Source of the DNA: Catalinimonas alkaloidigena
GTDB taxonomy: Bacteria; Bacteroidota; Bacteroidia; Cytophagales; Flexibacteraceae
DNA: 64,000 bases
NCBI RefSeq assembly: GCF_900100765.1
Contig: NZ_FNFO01000009.1
Span: 62,001 to 126,000 of the forward strand
Reading direction: 5' to 3'
Position 1 is the first letter of the stretch. Each line of letters begins with the position of its first letter. This document shows positions 53,970 through 63,160 of the stretch, piece after piece. Made by a program: the position numbers and the translations under genes. The notes below the pieces were generated by a model that saw nothing but the letters and a program-made list of their open reading frames with translations, had not been told where the DNA came from and made no database searches.

Positions 53970-56174
53970 ATGCATTTTATGATTAACAAGCGGTTCATCT
54001 TACTGACAATTCTGGCCTTTGTTTCGGGTACCTTCATTCTGCTGCTGATCCAGTTCAACTCGTATAAGAACATCAACCGGCTGATCAGCGGCAACGAACG
54101 GTTGCTCCGGGAACTCCGGCTCAGCAATTACCTGCGCGAACTGGAACGGGACATCATCTGGGTGGAAAGCCGCAATCGGGCCGCTATTGCGACAGACGAC
54201 CCTTCCCACATCGAAGGGGTCGAGCAGAAAATTGCACAGGTGCAGGCTTACCTGGATACCCTGGAAGAGACCAACGACGACGACGAGATTACCCAGTACA
54301 TCAACATGCTGCGGGTCCATGCCGCCGAAAAGCTGGAGGTCAAAAACCAGTTGTTGGACAGTTTCCGCCTGCACGGCACGATGGACGATACGGTGTTGAT
54401 CGCCAACCCGCGGGCACGGCAGGTCTCCAACGAGATTAGCCTGGCCACTCAAAAAATCTACGACAGCCGCCAACACCTCATGCTGCAACTGAGCGACTCT
54501 ATTGAGGAGATGAGCCTGAACGCGCGTAGCTGGAGCAGCATTCTGATCGGAGCGCTGGTGGTGAGTGCGGTGGGGTGGTGCTGGTTCATTTTCGCCCGCC
54601 TGCAGCAGCAGAACCGTCTCATTGTCCAGCTGAACGTTTCGGAGAAAAAGGCCCTGGCTGCTGCACAGGTGAAAGAGAATTTTATGGCCAACATGAGCCA
54701 CGAAATCCGTACGCCGCTCAATGTGATCCTGGGCTTTACCAACCTGCTCAGGATGCAACCCCTTGATACACAGGCCAAAGAGTTTGTGACCTCGATTCAG
54801 AAGGCCGGAGAAAATCTGCTGGCCATTGTCAACGACATTCTGGACCTGGCCAAGCTGGAAGCAGGCATGATGCGGATCGAGGCCAGGCCGTTCCACCTCA
54901 GGAGTCTGTTGCACTCCCTGGAGATGATGTTTCAGGAACGGGTGGAGGCGAAAGGGCTGTCCTTTCAGGTACAGATCGACCCCAAAGCCCCTGATCAGCT
55001 GGTGGGTGACCCCACACGGCTTACCCAGGTGCTGGTCAACCTCATCGGCAACGCCCTGAAGTTTACACCGGAAGGTCACATCGCGATTCAGGTCGCCGCT
55101 ACGCCCCTCCCCGAAGCGCGCGTGCAGATGCACTTTGAAATCAGCGACACAGGCATTGGCATCGAAAGAGAAAAGCTGGCCACCATTTTTGAACGGTTTC
55201 AGCAGGCGGACGACTCCACGTCCCGCAACTATGGGGGCACCGGCCTGGGCTTGTCGATCGTCAAAGACCTGATCCAGCTGCAAGGGGGCGAAATTCAGGT
55301 AGCAAGCGAGACCGGCCGGGGCACGACCTTCCGTTTCTTCGTGCCTTACAAAGTGGCCGAACCACTCCCCCCCCCCGCCCCGGCGTTGGAAGAGCAGGTT
55401 TCGCCCCTGGCAAGTGCACAGTTGCGGTTGCTGGTGGTAGACGACAATGAAATGAACCGGAGTCTGATGCACTACCTCTTGTCGCAGTGGCAACTGCAGT
55501 TCGATACAGTGGCCAACGGCGAAGAAGCTATCCTGCTGGTGCGGCAGCACTCCTATGACCTGATTTTGATGGACATTCAGATGCCGCGCATGGATGGGTA
55601 CGCGGCCACGCAATACATCCGGTCGCAGCTCAAATCGACGGTTCCGATTGTGGCCATGACGGCCCACGCCCTGGCCGGTGAGCGCGAGAAGTGTCTCCGC
55701 ATGGGCATGGACGACTACCTGACCAAACCCATCGACGAGCAGAAGCTATTCGAGGTGATCACGCAGTTAACCCGCTTTCGGGCCCGTCAGGAACCCGCCC
55801 GCCTGCCGGGAGGGGCCAGCGACAAAGACGGGGCCTATCAATACATCAACCTGACCTACCTGCGGAGCATCAGCAAAGAGAACGTGGCGTACATGAAAAA
55901 CCTCTCCGGCCTGTTTCTGGAAGTGGTCGACGAAGAGCTGGAGCACCTGATCACGGCATTGCAACAAAAAGACAGCGAGACGATTCGGCAGGTGGCACAC
56001 AAGATGAAAACGAGCGTCTCCGTGATGGGGCTGCTCGAAAGCCTGGAGCCGATGCTGGATGCCCTGGAATACCATGAACTAACCCCGGACGAACGAGAAG
56101 CCCTGGCGACCCGTGTCATCGTCATCTGTCAACATGCGTTGCAGGAAGCGAAGCTTTTTTACGACTCACTTTGA
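53970..56174 (+). CDS. Membrane hybrid histidine kinase with receiver and HPt domains
   Basis: A 734-residue protein. Membrane helices at about residues 9-28 and 188-208 enclose a helical extracytoplasmic sensor resembling CHASE3. HisKA has His244 in NMSHEIRTPLN, HATPase_c has SDTGIGI and GGTGLGLSI, the receiver has Asp535 in LILMDIQMPRMDGY, and a C-terminal HPt domain has His677 in QVAHKMKTS. It carries a complete His-Asp-His relay and needs only an external receiver. The next gene is an RclA-like oxidoreductase, 87 bases downstream, suggesting redox control, but no sensing residues are visible. Confidence 0.93.
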   Translation: MHFMINKRFILLTILAFVSGTFILLLIQFNSYKNINRLISGNERLLRELRLSNYLRELERDIIWVESRNRAAIATDDPSHIEGVEQKIAQVQAYLDTLEETNDDDEITQYINMLRVHAAEKLEVKNQLLDSFRLHGTMDDTVLIANPRARQVSNEISLATQKIYDSRQHLMLQLSDSIEEMSLNARSWSSILIGALVVSAVGWCWFIFARLQQQNRLIVQLNVSEKKALAAAQVKENFMANMSHEIRTPLNVILGFTNLLRMQPLDTQAKEFVTSIQKAGENLLAIVNDILDLAKLEAGMMRIEARPFHLRSLLHSLEMMFQERVEAKGLSFQVQIDPKAPDQLVGDPTRLTQVLVNLIGNALKFTPEGHIAIQVAATPLPEARVQMHFEISDTGIGIEREKLATIFERFQQADDSTSRNYGGTGLGLSIVKDLIQLQGGEIQVASETGRGTTFRFFVPYKVAEPLPPPAPALEEQVSPLASAQLRLLVVDDNEMNRSLMHYLLSQWQLQFDTVANGEEAILLVRQHSYDLILMDIQMPRMDGYAATQYIRSQLKSTVPIVAMTAHALAGEREKCLRMGMDDYLTKPIDEQKLFEVITQLTRFRARQEPARLPGGASDKDGAYQYINLTYLRSISKENVAYMKNLSGLFLEVVDEELEHLITALQQKDSETIRQVAHKMKTSVSVMGLLESLEPMLDALEYHELTPDEREALATRVIVICQHALQEAKLFYDSL

Positions 56175-56261
56175 CCGACCCATACGTACGGGCTGAACTG
56201 AACAGTAAGAAGGCGTCGACACCCACCTGACTTTTTCCTCATGTGCTAAAAAGTGATTCGA

Positions 56262-57596
56262 ATGAAACAGATCAATACCGCCATCCTGATCATCGGGTTC
56301 GGCAAAGCGGGCAAGACCCTGGCGGCCTATCTGGGGAAAAAAGGCATCCGGACGGTGCTGGTGGAACAGTCGGAAAAGATGTACGGCGGAACGTGCATCA
56401 ACATCGGCTGCATTCCCACCAAGGCCATGGTTTTGCAGGCAGAGCGCCATCAGCCTTACGCGGAGGCTCTGGCCCGGAAAGGCGAATTGACTTCCTCGCT
56501 CCGCCACAAGAACTACCAGTCGGTCGACCAGTACGCCTCCGTCGACGTCATTACCGGGAAAGCCACCTTTCTCCACGAACATGCCGTTCGGGTCGTGCTG
56601 CCCGATGGCTCGGACGTAGAGATCACTGCCGAACGTATCTTCATCAACACGGGTACGGTCCCGCTGCTGCCCGACCTGCCGGGCCGGGAGCAGTCGAGTC
56701 GGGTATACACCAGCACCACCCTCCTGGAGCAGCCGGTCTTACCCGAACGGTTGGTCATCATCGGCGGGGGCTTCATCAGCCTGGAGTTTGCGTCCATGTA
56801 CGCACAGTTCGGTTCGCAAGTGACCATCCTCGACATCGCGCCGGTGTTTCTGCCGCGCGAGGACGAGGATATGGCAGCCGAAGTGAGAAGCGTGCTGACC
56901 GGAAAAGGCATCGAGATCGTCAACAGCGCGCACGTACAACGCATTGTGCCCGGCGAAACGACCGACCGAATCCAAGTGAGTATTCAGGGAACTCCCCGCA
57001 CCATGGAGGCCGACGCAATTCTGATCGCTACCGGCCGCAAAGCCTATACCGAGGGGCTGAACCTGGAAGCAGCGGGCGTGGTGACGGATGCCCGGGGCTT
57101 CATTCCGGTGAATCGGCTGCTGCAAACCAATGTCGCGCACATCTGGGCACTGGGGGACATCAACGGAGGTCCACAGTTTACCTACATCTCCCTGGACGAC
57201 TTCCGGATCGTCCGCGATCAGCTGTTCGGCCCACGGCAACGACATACCGAAGACCGGCAGCACGTCGCCTTCTGCGTGTTTGTGTCGCCTCCCTACGCCC
57301 ACGTGGGGTTACGCGAGAAAGAAGCGGCGCAGCAGAACCTGGCATACCGGGTGGTGAAAATTCCGGCCAGGGTGGTGCCGAGGACCGCCCTGCTGCAACA
57401 GCCTGAGGGCATGCTGAAACTGTTGGTCGATCCGGAAACCGATCAGATTCTGGGGTGTACGCTGTTCTGTGCGGAGGCGCAGGAACTGATCAATACCGTA
57501 CGGATTGCGATGAAGGCCGGCATGACGTTCGGCCAGTTGACAAACGAAATTTACACGCACCCTTCCATGACCGAGGCCTTCAACTACTTTGATTAA
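56262..57596 (+). CDS. RclA-like pyridine nucleotide-disulfide oxidoreductase
   Basis: A 444-residue flavoprotein. The FAD-binding motif is IIGFGKAGKT, the redox-active cysteine pair is Cys45/Cys50 in GGTCINIGCIPTK, an NAD(P) motif is IIGGGFISLEFA, and the C-terminal catalytic pair is in THPSMTEAF. This is the pattern of RclA, the copper reductase that protects Escherichia coli from hypochlorous acid, more than of dihydrolipoamide dehydrogenase. The ATG at 56262 is preferred over the in-frame GTG at 56253. In E. coli, rclA is controlled by the AraC-type regulator RclR; here also an AraC-type gene lies directly downstream. Confidence 0.85.
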   Translation: MKQINTAILIIGFGKAGKTLAAYLGKKGIRTVLVEQSEKMYGGTCINIGCIPTKAMVLQAERHQPYAEALARKGELTSSLRHKNYQSVDQYASVDVITGKATFLHEHAVRVVLPDGSDVEITAERIFINTGTVPLLPDLPGREQSSRVYTSTTLLEQPVLPERLVIIGGGFISLEFASMYAQFGSQVTILDIAPVFLPREDEDMAAEVRSVLTGKGIEIVNSAHVQRIVPGETTDRIQVSIQGTPRTMEADAILIATGRKAYTEGLNLEAAGVVTDARGFIPVNRLLQTNVAHIWALGDINGGPQFTYISLDDFRIVRDQLFGPRQRHTEDRQHVAFCVFVSPPYAHVGLREKEAAQQNLAYRVVKIPARVVPRTALLQQPEGMLKLLVDPETDQILGCTLFCAEAQELINTVRIAMKAGMTFGQLTNEIYTHPSMTEAFNYFD

Positions 57597-57676
57597 GAGT
57601 AGGGGGGCAGTGCACGAACCGGAGATCTGTGTCATTCTTCCCGACAAATGAATTATTTCCCGCACACCCCTCCCGA

Positions 57677-57684
57677 TACCTTTG
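57677..57684 (+). promoter_or_regulatory. -7 promoter box of the AraC gene at 57724
   Basis: TACCTTTG matches TAnnTTTG exactly, 39 bases before the ATG. A TTTC element 17 bases upstream (57656-57659) could be a weak -33 box. Confidence 0.5.
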
Positions 57685-57723
57685 TTCTGGCGAAACAAAA
57701 AGATAACCCCGTATTTCTACCTC

Positions 57724-58623
57724 ATGAGTAAGCTGCTACACTACAAAACCCTTTCGGACCTGCACCGGGGCAACGGCTGGCCTCCACCCGAGCATCCGTT
57801 GGTGAGCGTGGTCAACTGTATGAAAGACTGCCCGCTGGGTGACCGGGAGTTCACCAGCGACTGCTACATGATTGCCTTCAAAAAACTGAAGGCCGGGGTG
57901 GTGTTGTACGGGCGCACCACCTACGATCACACCAACGGCTCCATGATGTTTGTAAGGCCCCGGCAGATCATCGAAATGAAGAACCTGGAATTTGAGGAGC
58001 AAGGGTTTATGATCCTGGTACACGAAGATTACCTGACCGGCCACGAGTTACACGATACGATCCAGAACTACGGCTTCTTCGACTACGAAATCAACGAAGC
58101 ATTACACCTGTCGCCCAGAGAGGAAACCATTGTCTGGGACTTGTATCACAAGATCGTGGTCGAATACGAGGACAATCCGGACGAGTACAGCCGGGAAATC
58201 ATCCTCAGCCACGTGGCCTCCATCCTCAAGTACTCCCAGCGATTTTACAAGCGGCAGTTCATCAACCGGACCGACATGTCGGGCAAAACCGTCACCCGTT
58301 TCAACCAGGCATTGCAAGGCTATTTCAGGGCCGGTTTTTTGCAAAGCCGCGGGCTGCCTTCTGTGCAGCACCTGGCCGACACACTCTACCTTTCGCCCCG
58401 CTACCTCAGCGATTTGCTCAAACAGGAAACCGGTAAAACCGCCATGGATCTAATTCATATCGCCCTCATGTCGGAAGCGAAAAACCAACTGAGAACTTCC
58501 GAACAGAGCATTGCCCAGATTGCCTACGGACTGGGGTTTGAAAATACTTCGTACTTCACCCGTCTGTTCAAAAAGCAGGTAGGGATTAAGCCCTTGGAGT
58601 ATAAAAAAATGTCGCTTAACTAA
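57724..58623 (+). CDS. AraC-family regulator with clustered cysteines
   Basis: A 299-residue AraC-type regulator. The HTH domain lies at about residues 205-297 (SVQHLADTLYLSPRYLSDLLKQ, then IAQIAYGLGFENTSYFTRLFKK). The N-terminal domain begins around HPLVSVVNCMKDCP. All three cysteines of the protein (Cys32, Cys36, Cys47) fall within 16 residues. In E. coli, RclR uses cysteines in its N-terminal domain to sense hypochlorous acid, so a thiol switch is plausible. It shares its N-terminal design with the AraC gene at the right edge, which lacks these cysteines. It follows the RclA-like gene and may regulate it and the genes downstream. Confidence 0.92.
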   Translation: MSKLLHYKTLSDLHRGNGWPPPEHPLVSVVNCMKDCPLGDREFTSDCYMIAFKKLKAGVVLYGRTTYDHTNGSMMFVRPRQIIEMKNLEFEEQGFMILVHEDYLTGHELHDTIQNYGFFDYEINEALHLSPREETIVWDLYHKIVVEYEDNPDEYSREIILSHVASILKYSQRFYKRQFINRTDMSGKTVTRFNQALQGYFRAGFLQSRGLPSVQHLADTLYLSPRYLSDLLKQETGKTAMDLIHIALMSEAKNQLRTSEQSIAQIAYGLGFENTSYFTRLFKKQVGIKPLEYKKMSLN

Positions 58624-58790
58624 AACCGGACCGGGCGTTGTTGCCGCTGGCGCTTGGCCCTTTTTCGGCTCTTCATAACAGTAACCCTACGACCCTTTTG
58701 CGTCTACTGCCCTTCCTGAAAAGAGAGGGAACACGATGAGCAACGCTTCATGGTGCGGGGGGATTTTTTACCATTTATTCACTCAATTAT

Positions 58791-59534
58791 ATGATTACTT
58801 TACCGCAAAACCCTACCCTGTTGGATTCGGTCATCGCCGCCTACGGCGGAATCGACACCTGGAACAAGTACCAAACCCTGCAGGCCCATGTGCGCATCGG
58901 CGGGGTGACCTGGGGCCTCAAAGGCCACGAAAATGCTTTGCAGGATGTGGTGTTTACGGGCGCCCTGCACGAGCAGAACAGCAGCTGGACCCACGTTTTC
59001 GAGCCGAATACACGCTCGGTTTTTGAGCCGGGTCGCGTGGCGTTATTAAATGAGCGCGGCGACGTACTGGAAGAGCTGCGCAACCCGCGGGACTCTTTCA
59101 AAGGGCACACCCTGGCGACGCCCTGGACCAAGCTGCAACTGGTCTATTTTTCCAGCTATGCCACCTGGAACTACCTGACCGCTCCCTTCCACCTGCTGCA
59201 ACCCGGCTTTCAACTGACGGAGCTGGACCCCTGGGAGGAAAATGGAGAAACGTTCCGCCGGCTGGAGGCCCGCTACCCGGACACCTTTGCGACGCACAGT
59301 CGCCGCCAGGTGTATTACTTCGACGCACAGGGGCTGATTCGTCGTCACGACTACTGGCCCGAGGTGCTGGGCGGGTCGTCGGCTACGCAGATCATCGAGG
59401 ACTATCAAACGTTTGCAGGAATCAAAACCGGCACCAAGCGGAGAATTTACATCCTGAACGATGCCGACAACCACTACCAGCCGGAGCCGGTACTGGTGTC
59501 GATTGATGTGCTCGACCTCCGGTTCCACAACTAA
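58791..59534 (+). CDS. Conserved-looking protein of unknown function
   Basis: A 247-residue protein I do not recognise. It lacks a signal peptide and begins with a short hydrophobic-polar stretch (TLLDSVIAAYGGIDTWNKYQ) that resembles the start of some LolA-like outer-membrane-sorting proteins, followed by many alternating beta-type segments with aromatic pairs (TWNYLTAPFHLLQPG). An envelope-lipid or small-molecule binding fold is possible but unproven. It lies 12 bases before the first alpha/beta hydrolase and should be in its operon. Confidence 0.65.
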   Translation: MITLPQNPTLLDSVIAAYGGIDTWNKYQTLQAHVRIGGVTWGLKGHENALQDVVFTGALHEQNSSWTHVFEPNTRSVFEPGRVALLNERGDVLEELRNPRDSFKGHTLATPWTKLQLVYFSSYATWNYLTAPFHLLQPGFQLTELDPWEENGETFRRLEARYPDTFATHSRRQVYYFDAQGLIRRHDYWPEVLGGSSATQIIEDYQTFAGIKTGTKRRIYILNDADNHYQPEPVLVSIDVLDLRFHN

Positions 59535-59546
59535 CTCACTACACGT

Positions 59547-60392
59547 ATGAACGCAGTCATTGATCAGGCGCTGGAAGCGCCTACCCGTTTCCTGGAAGTG
59601 AACGGCACCTCCTACGCCTATCGCCGGTTCGGCCGCCCTTCCCAGGTGCCGCTGGTAGGGTTTCAACACTTTACCGGCACGCTCGACAACTGGGACCCCG
59701 CCCTGTTGAACGGCCTGGCCGAAGCACGCGAAGTCATCATTTTCGACAATGCCGGGGTGGGCAGCAGTGGAGGGCAGACGCCAGACAAAGTCGCCGGTAT
59801 GACGGCGGACGCCGTGGCCTTTCTTCGGGCGCTGCAGCTGGAGCAGATCGACGTACTCGGCTTTTCGCTTGGCGGATTCATCGCCCAGCAACTGGCCGTG
59901 CAGCACCCCGCGCTGGTGCGGAAAGTGATCCTGGTCGGCACGGCACCGCAGGGGGCCCAGGTGCTGCGGGGATTTCCCGAACTTATTCAAAAGGCCATGC
60001 AGCTGCCGCCGGCCGAGCGGTTCCTGTTTATCTTCTTTACCGGTTCGGCACCAAGTCGCGCTGCCGGCGAAGCGACGCTGCAACGCCTGTGGGCCCGAAC
60101 CGAGGATCGGGACCGGGACGCCAGCGTGCAGGCCGTGACGGCCCAGATCAACGCCATCACCACGTGGGGTACCGATCCGGTCACCCTCGACTTGTCCACC
60201 CTCCGGCAACCGGTGCTGATTGTGCAGGGCAGTCACGACGAGATGATGGCGTCAGAGAATGCTTATCTGCTCTACCGGCAGTTGCCCAATGCAATGCTGA
60301 CTTACTATCCGGACGCCGCCCACGGCTCTTTCTTTCAGTACCCGGAATTGTTTGTTCACCAGGCCAACTACTTTTTGAACCACATACACTGA
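59547..60392 (+). CDS. Alpha/beta hydrolase, copy 1
   Basis: A 281-residue cytoplasmic hydrolase. The oxyanion segment is QHFTGTLDNWDP, the nucleophile elbow GFSLGGFIAQQ, the acid lies in VQGSHDEMM and the histidine in DAAHGSFFQYP. This is the haloperoxidase/ester hydrolase-like group, with substrate unknown. It shares the rare GTLDNWDP segment with the next hydrolase (GVLDTWDP), which shows that the two are tandem paralogues. It follows the unknown gene by 12 bases. Confidence 0.9.
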   Translation: MNAVIDQALEAPTRFLEVNGTSYAYRRFGRPSQVPLVGFQHFTGTLDNWDPALLNGLAEAREVIIFDNAGVGSSGGQTPDKVAGMTADAVAFLRALQLEQIDVLGFSLGGFIAQQLAVQHPALVRKVILVGTAPQGAQVLRGFPELIQKAMQLPPAERFLFIFFTGSAPSRAAGEATLQRLWARTEDRDRDASVQAVTAQINAITTWGTDPVTLDLSTLRQPVLIVQGSHDEMMASENAYLLYRQLPNAMLTYYPDAAHGSFFQYPELFVHQANYFLNHIH

Positions 60393-60446
60393 GCCGGACA
60401 CCTGAGATTGCATGCAGGCGTCTCTTCACTAGTAGCTAGTATTTAC

Positions 60447-61310
60447 ATGATGGAAGAATTTGTTACCGAGAGTCCGGCCGCCGCGGCGGCCACTCAATTT
60501 GCAGCCTTAGCAACCAGTAAAATCGCGTACCGTACGTTTGGGCACGGCGTTCCGCTGGTGTTGTGCAACCGTTTCAGGGGCGTGCTGGATACCTGGGATC
60601 CCCTCTTTCTCGATTTGCTGGCCGCGCAACACACCCTGATCATTTTCGACTACCCGGGAGTGGGGGATTCGACCGGAACGCTCCCTACCGAGATCACCGA
60701 CGTGGCCGACGTCGTAACGCAACTGGCAGACTACCTTCAACTCGACACGTTCTCCGTGCTGGGGTGGTCGTTTGGTGGGTTGGTGGCCCAAACCGTTACG
60801 TTTCTTTATCCCACTCGGGTGCGAAAAACGGTACTGATCGGGACCAACCCTCCCGGTACAAATGAAGTGGCCATTGAACAGACCTTTTTTGATCATGCTC
60901 TGAAGCCCCGCAATGACCTGGACGACGAAACTGTCCTGTTTTTTGAGCCTGCCGTGGCCAGGAGCCGACAAGCAGCGCAGGCGTCACATGCACGTATCGC
61001 GCCCCGGTTGAACCGAACCCTGATTCCGTCCACGCCGGAACTGTTCCAGCGTTATTTTGCCGCCTCGGCTACCTTCAGAGAGGACAAACACCAGTTGCGA
61101 GCACGTTACCAGAAGCCACATGCTCCGGTACTGGTGGTGATGGGTGACCACGACGTCAGCTTTGCCGTCCAGAACTGGTTTCCTCTGCTGCGGCAGGCCG
61201 GCCATACCCAACTTCTGATTCTGCCCGAAGCAGGACATGCCCCGCAACACCAGTATCCCGCCCTGGTTGTCGGCTACCTAAACACGTTTTTAGGGCAGGT
61301 CGTGTCCTGA
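60447..61310 (+). CDS. Alpha/beta hydrolase, copy 2
   Basis: A 287-residue paralogue of the preceding hydrolase. Motifs are NRFRGVLDTWDP, DYPGVGDSTG, the nucleophile elbow GWSFGGLVAQT, MGDHDVSF for the acid, and EAGHAPQHQYP for the histidine. I start at the ATG at 60447 (60450 is adjacent); a longer frame uses TTG at 60408. The first 25 residues (EFVTESPAAAAATQF) are an extra N-terminal extension absent from copy 1. It is 54 bases from copy 1 and about 180 before the first SDR gene. Confidence 0.88.
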   Translation: MMEEFVTESPAAAAATQFAALATSKIAYRTFGHGVPLVLCNRFRGVLDTWDPLFLDLLAAQHTLIIFDYPGVGDSTGTLPTEITDVADVVTQLADYLQLDTFSVLGWSFGGLVAQTVTFLYPTRVRKTVLIGTNPPGTNEVAIEQTFFDHALKPRNDLDDETVLFFEPAVARSRQAAQASHARIAPRLNRTLIPSTPELFQRYFAASATFREDKHQLRARYQKPHAPVLVVMGDHDVSFAVQNWFPLLRQAGHTQLLILPEAGHAPQHQYPALVVGYLNTFLGQVVS

Positions 61311-61455
61311 ATGGATGAAACGGCAAGCATGCTTTGTCCTGAGAAATCCTCTGGTTTTAGGTCAGGTATCTCCCCGGGGCTGGATCTTCCGCCGGACCTG
61401 AGAAAAGGATAAGAGGAGCCCTGAAAAGAGTAAAAACCTCAGCTTGGGCGAGGGC

Positions 61456-61463
61456 TACTTTTG
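61456..61463 (+). promoter_or_regulatory. -7 promoter box of the first SDR gene
   Basis: TACTTTTG matches TAnnTTTG, 27 bases before the ATG at 61491. No good -33 element is seen. Confidence 0.45.
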
Positions 61464-61490
61464 CCGTATTGAAACTAACTCAAAAAAGCA

Positions 61491-62306
61491 ATGAAAAAGA
61501 CAGTTTTGATTACAGGCACTGCCTCGGGCTTCGGCCGGGCAACGGCCTCCTTGTTTCATCGCAAGGGCTGGAATGTGATCGCCACCATGCGTTCGCCCGA
61601 AAAAGAACAGGAGTTTACCAAGTGGGAAAACGTGTTGGTTACCCGGCTGGATGTGCAGGACGAGGCTTCCATCAAACAAGCCGTACAACTCGGGAAGGAG
61701 ACCTTTGGTACCATCGATGTCCTGGTTAATAACGCAGGGTATGGGCTGATGGGGGTTTTTGAGTCGGCCACCAGGGAACAGATTCAGAATCAGTTTGAAG
61801 TCAATGTCTTTGGGATGATGCAGGTCACCCAGGCCGTCTTGCCGATGATGCGTCAAAAGGGCCAGGGGGTCATTGTAAACCTTTCGTCGTTCGGGGGCAT
61901 CGTCGGCCTACCCTTCACGAGCCTGTACGCAAGTTCTAAGTTTGCCGTGGAAGGCTTTTCGGAGGCCTTGTCGCATGAGCTTTCCCAGTTGCATATCGCT
62001 GTCAAAATCATCGAGCCCGGCGGGGTACACACCAACTTCCGCAACGGCTTGGACGTGGTAAAAAATGACATTGAGGTGTACAATCCTTTGCAGGCTGCTT
62101 TTTTTGAGCGGTACGGAAAACCCACCGAAGCACTTCCGAAGGCTACGCCCGAAGAAGTGGCCGAAACCATCTTCACCGCGGCGACCGACGGAAGCAATCG
62201 GTTGCGGTACCTTGTGGGCGAAGACGCTCAGTTTTACGCCGACATCAAACTAAAAAACACGGAAGAAACCTTTGTTCAGTCGATCAGAGATTTCTTTGTC
62301 AAGTGA
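61491..62306 (+). CDS. Short-chain dehydrogenase/reductase (SDR), copy 1
   Basis: A 271-residue NAD(P)-dependent oxidoreductase. The cofactor motif is TGTASGFGRATAS, the NNAG motif is VNNAGYGLMG, and the catalytic YxxxK is in YASSKFAVEGFSE, with Ser in NLSSFGG. The longer C-terminal region fits the classical SDR subgroup that includes ketoreductases such as YusZ-like proteins. Substrate cannot be read. It probably starts a second small unit with the next SDR gene. Confidence 0.92.
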   Translation: MKKTVLITGTASGFGRATASLFHRKGWNVIATMRSPEKEQEFTKWENVLVTRLDVQDEASIKQAVQLGKETFGTIDVLVNNAGYGLMGVFESATREQIQNQFEVNVFGMMQVTQAVLPMMRQKGQGVIVNLSSFGGIVGLPFTSLYASSKFAVEGFSEALSHELSQLHIAVKIIEPGGVHTNFRNGLDVVKNDIEVYNPLQAAFFERYGKPTEALPKATPEEVAETIFTAATDGSNRLRYLVGEDAQFYADIKLKNTEETFVQSIRDFFVK

Positions 62307-62382
62307 GCGGTAGAAACTCAAAGGGAGGGTCGTATTCAAGACGCTGCCGTCTCTTGAGAAAGCACTTGTTTACTTAATAACT

Positions 62383-63135
62383 ATGGTGATGCTGGAAAAT
62401 AAAGTAGCGGTCGTGACGGGTTCGTCCCGGGGCATTGGCAAAGCGATCGCCGAACGATACGCCACGCGCGGAGCCCACGTGGTCGTCAATTACACCTCCC
62501 ACAAAGCCGCCGCTGAAGCAATTGTCAGGTCGGTCGAGGACAGGAAGGGCCAGGCCATCGCCGTTCAGGCCGATGTGTCGAAGGTCGATGAGGTGCATTG
62601 CTTGTTCGAAACCGCTCTGCAACACTTTGGTCGGATCGACATCGTGGTTGTCAATGCAGGGTTGGAGCTAACCGGCTTGCCGGTAACCGACGTTACGGAA
62701 GCGCAGTTTGACCGGCTGTTCAATACCAATACCAAAGGAGCGTTTTTCACGATGCAGGCGGCTGCCCGGCACGTTGCAGACGGGGGCAGGATTATCTACA
62801 TTGGTTCCAGCACCACCGGTTATCCCAGGGCCGGCTATGCTATTCACGGGGGCAGCAAAATGGCCCCCCTGTATCTGGTGCAGGTGCTGGCCCAGGAAGT
62901 TGGCCCACGGGGAATTACCGTAAACGCCATTCTGCCGACGGCCACCGCGGGCGCGGGGTTGCATACCCACGTGACCGAAGACGCTCCCATCCGGAAGTTT
63001 ATGGCCGAATTCAGCCCCATGGGGCGCATGGGTACCCCGGAAGACGTAGCGAATGTCGCCGAATTTTTCGCGAGTGATCTGGCGTCTTTTGTAAGTGGGC
63101 AGCATCTGTTGGTGACTGGCGGCGGACTGGCGTAA
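62383..63135 (+). CDS. Short-chain dehydrogenase/reductase (SDR), copy 2
   Basis: A 250-residue SDR closer to 3-oxoacyl-ACP/glucose dehydrogenase types: TGSSRGIGKAIAERYATRGA at the cofactor site, VNAGLELTG instead of NNAG, IGSSTTGYP, and the active-site pair in YAIHGGSK. Start at 62383, or 62389 with the second ATG (MLENKVAVVTG). It lies 76 bases after copy 1 and 25 before the AraC gene at the edge. The two SDR enzymes are not close relatives of each other. Confidence 0.92.
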   Translation: MVMLENKVAVVTGSSRGIGKAIAERYATRGAHVVVNYTSHKAAAEAIVRSVEDRKGQAIAVQADVSKVDEVHCLFETALQHFGRIDIVVVNAGLELTGLPVTDVTEAQFDRLFNTNTKGAFFTMQAAARHVADGGRIIYIGSSTTGYPRAGYAIHGGSKMAPLYLVQVLAQEVGPRGITVNAILPTATAGAGLHTHVTEDAPIRKFMAEFSPMGRMGTPEDVANVAEFFASDLASFVSGQHLLVTGGGLA

Positions 63136-63160
63136 GCAATTTTACACTTTGAGCAAGGGC

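Noticed and set aside
61311-61415. Plus-strand frame of 34 residues that starts right after the stop of the second hydrolase
   Set aside because: Too short and without features; the stop-start contact may be chance.
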